Shown here: in pieces, positions 1-5,868 of the stretch
Position numbering within the stretch: position 1 is the first letter of the stretch
Layout: each line of letters starts with the position of its first letter
Assembly: GCA_021204715.1 (NCBI GenBank)
Contig: JAJPYW010000173.1
Location: 1 to 7,838, forward strand
From: Prevotellaceae bacterium
GTDB lineage: Bacteria > Bacteroidota > Bacteroidia > Bacteroidales > Bacteroidaceae
DNA: 7,838 bases
Reading direction: 5' to 3'
Program-made: the position numbers and the translations under genes
Notes under the pieces: model-generated
Databases searched by the model: none
Seen by the model: the letters and a program-made list of their open reading frames with translations, nothing else
Told to the model about the DNA's origin: nothing

Positions 1-54
1 GTTGTCGAACCGCTTCTCTATTTCCTTGGTCGATGCCTTGTCTGTCGTTTCCAT
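1..54 (-). CDS. 5' end of a divergent gene, function not determinable (partial)
   Basis: An ATG at 54-52 on the minus strand opens 18 uninterrupted codons to the window edge, reading METTDKASTKEIEKRFDN. The start is supported by a Bacteroidota-type promoter about 25 nt upstream (TATCTTTG at 87-80) and a short A/T-rich leader. The residues are hydrophilic and charged, with no signal peptide, so a cytoplasmic protein is likely. The 'KEIEKRFD' opening faintly recalls SAM-dependent methyltransferases of Bacteroidales, but that is an impression from memory on 18 residues and should not be used as an annotation. The gene is divergent from the efflux operon and shares its upstream region. Confidence 0.6.
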   Translation of the reverse strand, partial: METTDKASTKEIEKRFDN

Positions 55-79
55 GCCGTTTATTCCTATTTATCGGCCG

Positions 80-110
80 CAAAGATAGGGCTTTTTACTG
101 TATGGAAAAA
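80..110 (-). promoter_or_regulatory. Bacteroidota-type promoter for the leftward gene
   Basis: On the minus strand TATCTTTG (87-80) matches the Bacteroidota -7 consensus TAnnTTTG exactly. A T-rich stretch (TTTTT, 110-106) lies about 18 nt further upstream, where the -33 TTTG box is expected; that match is weaker. Transcription would start near 73, giving a leader of about 19 nt before the ATG at 54. Confidence 0.6.
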
Positions 111-144
111 CTTATCTGCTTTAAACTTATTTAATGGTCAATCG

Positions 145-175
145 TTGGCGTATGTGCGGTTTGTCCATATATTTG
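145..175 (+). promoter_or_regulatory. Bacteroidota-type promoter for the tetR-efflux operon
   Basis: TATATTTG at 168-175 matches the -7 consensus TAnnTTTG exactly. TTG at 145-147 lies 20 nt upstream, the spacing expected for the -33 box of the primary Bacteroidota sigma factor. Transcription would start near 182, inside the inverted repeat at 180-199, leaving a leader of about 37 nt before the GTG start at 219. No comparable promoter was seen later in the operon, so this is probably the main one. Confidence 0.7.
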
Positions 176-179
176 CATG

Positions 180-199
180 GTTTAATCGAGCGATTAAAC
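180..199. promoter_or_regulatory. Perfect inverted repeat, probable TetR operator
   Basis: GTTTAATCGAGCGATTAAAC has two perfect 9-bp arms around a 2-bp centre (AG). It begins 4 nt after the -7 element and covers the predicted transcription start. Size and symmetry fit a site for a TetR-family dimer, and it lies 20 bp upstream of the first codon of a tetR gene. That position suggests repression by blocking polymerase and autoregulation of the whole operon. A related half-site-like sequence, TGATTAAT at 204-211, follows and may be a second weaker contact. The binding partner is inferred from position, not shown. Confidence 0.7.
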
Positions 200-218
200 A
201 GCTTGATTAATATACACG

Positions 219-839
219 GTGAAGGAAGTGCAACAAGATACGGAACATAAAATATTGGAGGCGGCCGAACGGCTTTTCCTTGCACAAGGATTTGTGAAGA
301 CCACCACGTTGCAGATAGCCAAGGAGGCGGGCTGCAACCAAGCATTGGTACATTATTATTACCGCACGAAGGAACATCTTTTCGAACGCATATTCGGGGA
401 GAAGATGCAGTTGCTGGTGCAGAACTTGTTGGGTTTGAAGCAGGAGGACGTTACGTTTGAAGAACGTATAAGCCGTTTGATCGACGTGCATTACGATTTT
501 GTGAAACAGCATCCGTTGGTGGTGAGTTTCGTGTTGCGCGAGGGGTTGGACAGTTCGTCGGAAATCTTCAAACGCACCATCGAAGAACTCAAGACGCATG
601 TCCGTCCGCTCTTTGCCCGTTTGCAGCAGGAGGTGGACGAAGAGGTGGCCGGTGGCCGCATCCGCCCCATCTCGGCCACGGACTTGGCGCTGACCATACT
701 CTCTTTGGACTTCGCCTCGTTCGTCTTGTTGCCTATTATGGGAAAAGTGCTGGAGATACCTGCCGGGGAGTTGTCGGCCATCGCCGAACAACGTAAGCGC
801 GAGGTGGTGGAGGTGGTGCTGGCCCGCTTGCGCAAATAG
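219..839 (+). CDS. TetR/AcrR-family transcriptional repressor of the efflux operon
   Basis: The 206-residue product has the usual TetR length. Residues 8-55 form the N-terminal DNA-binding domain: helix 1 (about 8-24, TEHKILEAAERLFLAQGF), then a helix-turn-helix at about 29-48 ending in the typical 'ALVHYYYRTKEHLF' block that joins the recognition helix to helix 4. Residues 56-206 are the variable, mostly helical ligand-binding and dimerisation part, which does not reveal the ligand. The start is GTG at 219; an in-frame stop at 204-206 rules out an earlier start, and GTG at 228 is the only close alternative. There is no Shine-Dalgarno sequence, which is normal for this phylum. It is the first gene of the operon and probably represses its own promoter through the palindrome at 180-199. 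The gene order resembles E. coli cecR with ybhGFSR, but orthology is not proven. Confidence 0.92.
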   Translation: MKEVQQDTEHKILEAAERLFLAQGFVKTTTLQIAKEAGCNQALVHYYYRTKEHLFERIFGEKMQLLVQNLLGLKQEDVTFEERISRLIDVHYDFVKQHPLVVSFVLREGLDSSSEIFKRTIEELKTHVRPLFARLQQEVDEEVAGGRIRPISATDLALTILSLDFASFVLLPIMGKVLEIPAGELSAIAEQRKREVVEVVLARLRK

Positions 840-897
840 ACGGGGTGACGCCTGTTCCTGTTTTTATATGGTAACGTATGGCATAATATAATAAGTA

Positions 898-2172
898 ATG
901 AAAAACAGACTCTTCCTGACGGGTTGTCTCTTCCTGCTTTGCCAAGCCGCGCTTCCGCAGGTGACCATAGAGGCGTGTTACCGCAAGGTGCGGGAGAACT
1001 ATCCATTGATAAAGCAGTATGATTTGATAGCCAAGGCGAAGGCTTACAATTTGGAAAACGCCGCCAAAGGTTATTTGCCGCAACTGAGTTTTTCGGCGAA
1101 GGCCACTTACCAGTCGGATGTGACGAAGATTCCCATCGACTTGGCACAGTTGGGCTTCGAGGGGGTGAAGATTCCCCATTTAAGCAAGGATCAGTATGGC
1201 TTGACACTCGACGTGAGCCAGACGTTGTGGGACGGCGGCGAGATACGTTCCGAAAGAAAAAGCATCGAGAGCGCGTCAGAAGTGGAGCAACGTTCGGTGG
1301 AGGTAAGCGTCTATGCCGTGAACGCGCAGGTGAACCAGCTTTTCTTCGGCATCTTGCTGGCCGACGCGCAGATAGAACGCAACCGCTTGTTGAAGCAGGA
1401 CTTGCAGCATACGTATGAACAAGTGTCGGCTTCGGTGGCCGGCGGCGTGGCCAATCAGTCGGACTTGGACGCCGTGCAGGTGGATCGTTTGAAGGCGGAA
1501 CAGAACGAGGTGGAGTATGTGAGTACCCGGAAAGCCTATATATCGATGTTGGCGCAGCTTACAGGGATGGAATTGGACGACAACACGCAGTTCGTCAAGC
1601 CGGATGACTTGAGCCGCCCGACATCCGACGGAATATACCGCCCGGAATTGTGGCTTTACGACGCGCGCATACATAACTATGAAATGGAGGAGCGGCGCAT
1701 CACCGCCGGACTGCTTCCAAAACTTGGCCTCTTTGTCACGGGCGGCTACGGCAAGCCGGGATTGGACCTTTTCGAGAACGACTTCGCACCCTATTACACG
1801 GCGGGCGTGCGGCTCAGTTGGAACATAGGCAACTTTTATACTTTGAAAAACCGCCGCAACTCGATGAGAAACAATATCCTGCAGGTGGAGACCGAGCGCG
1901 ACACTTTCCTTTTCAACACCCGGTTGGACATCATCGAGAAGGACGAGACCATCAACAAGTATGCCGGGCAGTTGAAGTATGACGATGAAATTGTGAGGCT
2001 GAAGGCTTCCGTGTGCCGCGCGTCCGAGGCGAAGATGCTCTGCGGCACCATTTCGGGCACCGACTTGACGCGCGACATCGATGCCGAGCAAGTGGCCATA
2101 CAAGAGCGCATCCTCCACGAGATGAGACTGCTTTTGGCCATTTACGATTTGAAGTTTGCCACCAACAATTGA
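898..2172 (+). CDS. TolC-family outer membrane efflux channel
   Basis: This 424-residue protein should form a trimeric outer membrane duct that completes an export path with the adaptor and ABC genes downstream. Residues 1-21 are a signal peptide (basic start, hydrophobic core, probable cleavage after ALPQ). The 'LTGC' at 7-10 is too close to the N-terminus to be a lipobox. The rest shows two outer-membrane-efflux-protein repeats, each with a predicted beta part and long amphipathic helices; 'LPQLSFSAKATYQ' (about 60-72) and 'LLPKLGLFVTGGYG' (about 271-285) are the matching strand entries. Length is typical for TolC proteins of Bacteroidota. Two cysteines, C373 and C382, lie close together near the C-terminus and could form a disulphide in the periplasm. 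The start follows a 58-nt gap after the tetR stop, with A/T-rich sequence and no Shine-Dalgarno motif; no promoter is evident in that gap. Confidence 0.93.
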   Translation: MKNRLFLTGCLFLLCQAALPQVTIEACYRKVRENYPLIKQYDLIAKAKAYNLENAAKGYLPQLSFSAKATYQSDVTKIPIDLAQLGFEGVKIPHLSKDQYGLTLDVSQTLWDGGEIRSERKSIESASEVEQRSVEVSVYAVNAQVNQLFFGILLADAQIERNRLLKQDLQHTYEQVSASVAGGVANQSDLDAVQVDRLKAEQNEVEYVSTRKAYISMLAQLTGMELDDNTQFVKPDDLSRPTSDGIYRPELWLYDARIHNYEMEERRITAGLLPKLGLFVTGGYGKPGLDLFENDFAPYYTAGVRLSWNIGNFYTLKNRRNSMRNNILQVETERDTFLFNTRLDIIEKDETINKYAGQLKYDDEIVRLKASVCRASEAKMLCGTISGTDLTRDIDAEQVAIQERILHEMRLLLAIYDLKFATNN

Positions 2173-2193
2173 CTATATAAATAAGGTATATAT

Positions 2194-3093
2194 ATGAGGC
2201 ATGGATTATTCATTCTCGGTATGGGCGCGCTCTTGGGCGCGTGTGTGGGCGGGAGTAAGGATTACGATGCTTCGGGTGTGTTCGAGGCCACGGAGGTCAT
2301 CGTCTCCGCCCAAGGTACGGGGGAGCTGCTGCAGCTCGACGTGGTGGAAGGACAGGTGTTGAAGGCGGGCGCGCAAGTGGGCCTTATCGACACGATGCAG
2401 CTTTATTGGCAGAAGCGGCAATTGTGGGGAAGCTTGAAGTCGGCCGAGAGCTGGCATTACGATGTATCCCGCCAGATAGCTTCCTTGAAGCAGCAGTTGG
2501 CCACGCAAAGGAACGAGCGGGTGCGCTACGAGGCCTTGGTGAAGGCGGATGCCGCCAACCGCAAGCAATTAGACGACATCGACGCGCAGATAGCTTTCTT
2601 GGAAAAGCAATTGGCCGCCCAAGAGGAGACGTTGGTAAAGGGCAACTTGGGTGTGGCGGGCGATGCGCAAGGATTGGAGGCGCACATCGCCTTGATAGAC
2701 GACCAAATAACCAAGTGTATAGTCTCAAGCCCGATAGACGGCACGGTTTTGTCGAAGTATGCCGAGCGGGGTGAGTTGGCCGCTTCAGGCCGCGCCTTGT
2801 TCAAGGTGGCCGATATGGAGCGTCTCTATCTGCGGGTTTACATCACCGCCGCCCAACTCACCTCTATGAAGATAGGACAGGCTGTGCGGGTATTCGCCGA
2901 CGAGGGCGCGTCGGGCCGAAGGGAGTATGCCGGCACCGTCTCATGGATAGCCGACAACGCCGAGTTCACGCCCAAGACCATACAGACGCGCGACGAGCGT
3001 GCCAACTTGGTGTATGCGGTGAAGGTGGCGGTGACCAACGACGGATACATCAAGCGGGGCATGTACGGGGAGATTAAAATAGCGGAACCATGA
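2194..3093 (+). CDS. HlyD-family periplasmic adaptor lipoprotein (YbhG-like)
   Basis: The 299-residue protein is a membrane fusion protein linking the ABC permeases to the outer membrane channel. The N-terminus carries a signal peptide with lipobox LGAC, so it should be lipid-anchored at C17 rather than held by a transmembrane helix. Residues 28-70 form the first half of a lipoyl-like domain (VVEGQVLKAGAQVGLID). Residues about 72-165 form an alpha-helical hairpin rich in Gln, Lys and Glu. Residues 175-213 are the second lipoyl half (SSPIDGTVLSKYAERGE), followed by a beta-barrel domain (about 214-299, LYLRVYITAAQLTSMKIGQ and the C-terminal GMYGEIKI). The short hairpin resembles YbhG/YhiI adaptors. 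It starts 21 nt after the tolC stop; AAGG at 2183-2186 is a weak Shine-Dalgarno candidate. Its stop overlaps the next start by ATGA. Confidence 0.92.
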   Translation: MRHGLFILGMGALLGACVGGSKDYDASGVFEATEVIVSAQGTGELLQLDVVEGQVLKAGAQVGLIDTMQLYWQKRQLWGSLKSAESWHYDVSRQIASLKQQLATQRNERVRYEALVKADAANRKQLDDIDAQIAFLEKQLAAQEETLVKGNLGVAGDAQGLEAHIALIDDQITKCIVSSPIDGTVLSKYAERGELAASGRALFKVADMERLYLRVYITAAQLTSMKIGQAVRVFADEGASGRREYAGTVSWIADNAEFTPKTIQTRDERANLVYAVKVAVTNDGYIKRGMYGEIKIAEP

Positions 3094-4007
3094 ATGTGGT
3101 CTCGGCGCGCGGTTTAAGTAAATCTTACCGCAAGGTGCAGGCCTTGCAGCGGCTCAGCTTCGAGGTGGAGCAAGGGGAGATTTACGGCATCATCGGTGCC
3201 GACGGCGCGGGCAAGAGCACCTTGCTGCGCATCTTGGCCACTTTGATGACGGCCGACGAAGGCAGTGCCCGTGTGGAGGGATTGGATGTGGTACGGGATT
3301 ACCGCGCGTTGCGGAATATCGTGGGCTACATGCCCGGCCGATTCTCGCTCTATCAGGATTTGACGGTAGAGGAGAACTTGAACTTTTTCGCCACGCTTTT
3401 CGGCACCACCGTGAGTGCCAACTACACTCTTATAGAAGAGATATACAGCCGGTTGGTGCCGTTCAAACACCGCCGAGCCGGCAAGCTGTCGGGCGGCATG
3501 AAGCAGAAATTGGCACTTTGCTGCGCCTTGATACACCGTCCCAAAGTACTGTTGCTCGACGAGCCCACTACCGGTGTGGACCCCGTTTCGCGCTCGGAGT
3601 TCTGGGAGATGTTGAAGCGCCTGCAAAAGCAAGGTATCACCATCTTGGTCTCCACCGCCTACATGGACGAGGCGAAATTGTGCGACCGTATCGCCTTGAT
3701 GCAGGCAGGGCGTTTCCTGCAGGTGGACACACCCGCAAACATTGTCTCTACCTATCCCGACACGCTTTGGGCGGTACGTGCCGACCGCATGCGCAGCTTG
3801 CTTGCCGACCTCAGGGCCTACCCCGGTGTGAAGTCGGCCTACGCCTTCGGCGGCAGTTGCCATGTCACGTTGAACGGCGGGGACGTGACGGATGGATTGA
3901 CGGCCTACCTGCTCCGTCAAGGCTATGCCGACATCGTGGCCGCGCCCGCCGCCCCGTCGGTGGAGGATTGTTTTATGTGGTTGCTCGACAAGGAGGAAAG
4001 CAGATGA
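3090..4007 (+). CDS. ABC transporter ATPase, first of a pair, with degenerate Q- and H-loops
   Basis: The product has 305 residues: a nucleotide-binding domain (about 3-225) and an 80-residue C-terminal extension resembling the accessory domain of drug-exporter ATPases. Visible motifs are Walker A GADGAGKST (36-44), signature LSGGM (133-137), Walker B LLLDEP (154-159, catalytic-position E158) and D-loop GVDP (162-165). Two key residues are missing: the Q-loop glutamine is G83 (GYMPGRFSLY) and the switch histidine is A190 (STAYMDEA). It therefore can offer a good signature to a partner but probably cannot hydrolyse ATP efficiently in its own Walker site. It resembles the N-terminal half of E. 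coli YbhF, in which both ATPase halves are fused. The ATG at 3090 overlaps the adaptor stop by 4 bp and the gene overlaps the next start by 4 bp, indicating translational coupling. Confidence 0.93.
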   Translation: MNVVSARGLSKSYRKVQALQRLSFEVEQGEIYGIIGADGAGKSTLLRILATLMTADEGSARVEGLDVVRDYRALRNIVGYMPGRFSLYQDLTVEENLNFFATLFGTTVSANYTLIEEIYSRLVPFKHRRAGKLSGGMKQKLALCCALIHRPKVLLLDEPTTGVDPVSRSEFWEMLKRLQKQGITILVSTAYMDEAKLCDRIALMQAGRFLQVDTPANIVSTYPDTLWAVRADRMRSLLADLRAYPGVKSAYAFGGSCHVTLNGGDVTDGLTAYLLRQGYADIVAAPAAPSVEDCFMWLLDKEESR

Positions 4008-4747
4008 AAGGGGCGGTCATAGCGGTGGAGGCGCTAACCAAAAAGTTCGGCAGCTTCGTGGCGGTGGACCACATCTCTTTCCAAGTGGAGCGGGGAGAGA
4101 TATTCGGCTTCTTGGGGGCGAACGGCGCCGGCAAGACTACCGCCATGCGCATGCTTTGCGGGTTGAGCCATCCCACTTCGGGACACGCTACGGTGGCGGG
4201 TTTCGATGTGTACCGTCAGGCAGAAGATGTGAAACGGCACATCGGTTACATGAGCCAGAAGTTCTCGCTTTACAACGACTTGAAGGTTTGGGAGAACCTG
4301 CGTCTTTTCGGCGGCATCTACGGCATGAAGGGGCGGGAGATAGCCGTCAAGACCGACCGCCTGCTGCAAGAGTTGGGCTTGGAGGCCGAGCGCGGTACTT
4401 TGGTGGCGGCGTTGCCGTTGGGTTGGAAGCAGAAGCTCGCCTTCTCGGTCTCCATCTTCCACGAGCCTGAAGTGGTCTTCTTGGACGAGCCCACAGGCGG
4501 CGTGGACCCCATTACGCGCCGCCGCTTTTGGGAACTCATTTACCAAGCCGCAGGGCGGGGTATCACCGTCTTCGTGACCACCCACTACATGGACGAGGCT
4601 GAGTATTGCGACCGCGTCTCCATTATGGTGGACGGGCAAATCAAGGCGTTGGACAGCCCCGCTAATCTATGCGCCCGCTTCGGTGTGTCTACCATGGACG
4701 ACGTGTTCCGCACGTTGGCAAGGGAAGCCGTTAGGAAAGGAGATTGA
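4004..4747 (+). CDS. ABC transporter ATPase, second of a pair, with degenerate signature motif
   Basis: The 247-residue product is a single nucleotide-binding domain without the C-terminal extension of its neighbour. It has Walker A GANGAGKTT (38-46), an intact Q-loop Q85 (GYMSQKFSLY), Walker B VVFLDEP (157-163, with D161 and E162), D-loop GGVDP (165-169) and switch histidine H194 (TTHYMDEAEYC). The signature is changed from LSGGx to LPLGW (137-141), still followed by KQ. It is thus the complement of the first ATPase and probably the hydrolysing partner of a heterodimer; it resembles the C-terminal half of YbhF. The reading frame is open far upstream (from about 3518) inside the preceding gene, but homology begins at ATG 4004, which overlaps the previous stop as ATGA. 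No alternative start is needed. Confidence 0.94.
   Translation: MKGAVIAVEALTKKFGSFVAVDHISFQVERGEIFGFLGANGAGKTTAMRMLCGLSHPTSGHATVAGFDVYRQAEDVKRHIGYMSQKFSLYNDLKVWENLRLFGGIYGMKGREIAVKTDRLLQELGLEAERGTLVAALPLGWKQKLAFSVSIFHEPEVVFLDEPTGGVDPITRRRFWELIYQAAGRGITVFVTTHYMDEAEYCDRVSIMVDGQIKALDSPANLCARFGVSTMDDVFRTLAREAVRKGD
4737..4742 (+). promoter_or_regulatory. Shine-Dalgarno sequence deciding the start of the first permease
   Basis: AAGGAG, within the purine run AGGAAAGGAG at 4733-4742, is a near-complete anti-16S match and ends 10 nt before ATG 4753. It abuts the alternative TTG at 4744 with no usable spacing, so it favours the ATG. It stands out because most other starts here lack such a motif. Confidence 0.6.
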
Positions 4748-4752
4748 CCGTC

Positions 4753-5862
4753 ATGAAACAATTCTTGGTATTCGTTAGGAAAGAGTTCCGCCACATCTTC
4801 CGCGACAGGCGCACCATGCTGTTGCTGCTTGGCATGCCGGTGGTGCAAATACTGCTCTTCGGTTTTGCCCTTACCAATGAAGTGAAGGACACCGCCGTGG
4901 CGGTATTCGACCCCTCGAAAGACTACGCCACCCGCCAAATCAAGGAGCGCTTCGAGGCCAGTGCTTATTTTACCTTGCGCGAGGAACTGACCGACGCCGA
5001 CCGCATCGACAAGGTGTTCCACGATGGAAAGACGGGGTTGGTCATTGTTTTCAGCCAGCACTTTGCCGACGACTTGATGCAGGGCGGCGAAGCCGCTGTA
5101 CAACTGTTGACCGACGGAACGGATCCCAACCAAGCGGTCATGATAACAGGTTACGCATCGGGTATTTTGGCCGACTATGCCGCCGACTTGGTGCGTCGAC
5201 AAGGCGGTGGAACGTACCTTATCAAGCCGGTAGTGCGCTCGCTCTACAACCCGCAGGCAAAAAGCTCTTACAATTTTGTGCCTGGGGTGATGGGCATGAT
5301 ATTGATGCTTATCTGTGCCATGATGACCTCCATCTCCATTGTGCGCGAGAAGGAGACCGGCACCATGGAAGTGTTGTTAGTTTCGCCCATGCGTCCCATT
5401 TACATCCTCTTGTCCAAGGCCGTGCCTTACATGGTGTTGTCGGCCTTGAACTTGGCTACAATACTGTTGCTGTCGGTCTTCGTGTTGGGTGTGCCGGTGG
5501 CGGGCAACCTGTTGCTGCTGTTGGGTATCTCCCTGCTCTTCATCTTCCTTGCCTTGTCTTTAGGACTGCTCATTTCCAACATGGTGTCGAGCCAGATGGC
5601 GGCGATGCTCGCCTCGGGCATGGGGCTGATGATGCCAGTCATGCTGCTTTCGGGCTTGATATTCCCCATAGAGAGTATGCCGCGTATATTGCAATACATC
5701 TCCACCTTGGTGCCGGCGCGCTGGTATATCGACGCCGTGCGTAGAATCATGATACAGGGTGTGGAGCTGCGCTTCGTGGCCAAGGATATCCTTATATTGG
5801 TCGTTATGACGGCGGTGCTGCTCACCGTGAGCTTGAAACGTTTCAAAACCCGGTTAAGTTAA
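4753..5862 (+). CDS. ABC-2 type transporter permease, first of a pair (YbhS/YhhJ-like)
   Basis: The 369-residue inner membrane protein is half of the export channel. One transmembrane helix lies at about 21-41 (MLLLLGMPVVQILLFGFAL), followed by an extracytoplasmic domain (about 42-173), then five helices starting near residue 175. Between helices 2 and 3 is the ABC-2 motif REKETGTMEVL (198-208), which contacts the ATPase. This 1+5 layout and length are typical of ABC-2 permeases of the YbhS/YhhJ type. I chose ATG 4753, not TTG 4744, because a good Shine-Dalgarno sequence (4737-4742) sits 10 nt upstream; TTG would add three residues (MTV) and overlap the ATPase stop by 4 bp. It is a paralogue of the next gene and the two probably form a heterodimer. 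Confidence 0.93.
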   Translation: MKQFLVFVRKEFRHIFRDRRTMLLLLGMPVVQILLFGFALTNEVKDTAVAVFDPSKDYATRQIKERFEASAYFTLREELTDADRIDKVFHDGKTGLVIVFSQHFADDLMQGGEAAVQLLTDGTDPNQAVMITGYASGILADYAADLVRRQGGGTYLIKPVVRSLYNPQAKSSYNFVPGVMGMILMLICAMMTSISIVREKETGTMEVLLVSPMRPIYILLSKAVPYMVLSALNLATILLLSVFVLGVPVAGNLLLLLGISLLFIFLALSLGLLISNMVSSQMAAMLASGMGLMMPVMLLSGLIFPIESMPRILQYISTLVPARWYIDAVRRIMIQGVELRFVAKDILILVVMTAVLLTVSLKRFKTRLS

Positions 5863-5868
5863 GACGCC

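Noticed and set aside
120..144. Second operator copy in the A/T-rich TTTAAACTTATTTAATGG stretch
   Set aside because: It shares TTTAA words with the palindrome at 180-199 but has no matching inverted arms; base composition alone explains it.
840..897. Possible separate promoter or terminator between tetR and tolC
   Set aside because: No TAnnTTTG element and no clean hairpin; only imperfect A/T symmetry (TTATAT ... ATATAA).
491..1207. Long open frame on the minus strand across the end of tetR and start of tolC
   Set aside because: It lies antisense to two clear genes, has a low-complexity Ser/Pro/Arg composition and shows no recognisable domain; a shadow of the coding strand.
1276..2118. 280-codon open frame antisense to tolC
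   Set aside because: The opposite strand encodes a complete TolC protein with signal peptide and both repeats; the antisense product is His/Leu/Val-rich without domain features.
3518..4003. Possible longer N-terminus for the second ATPase
   Set aside because: The frame is open but overlaps the first ATPase out of frame and gives Arg/His-rich nonsense; homology starts at ATG 4004 with the ATGA overlap.
4729..4783. Direct repeat CGTTAGGAAAG at 4729-4739 and 4773-4783
   Set aside because: Both copies encode Val-Arg-Lys within coding sequence, and 11 bp is within chance; the first copy is better explained as part of a ribosome binding site.
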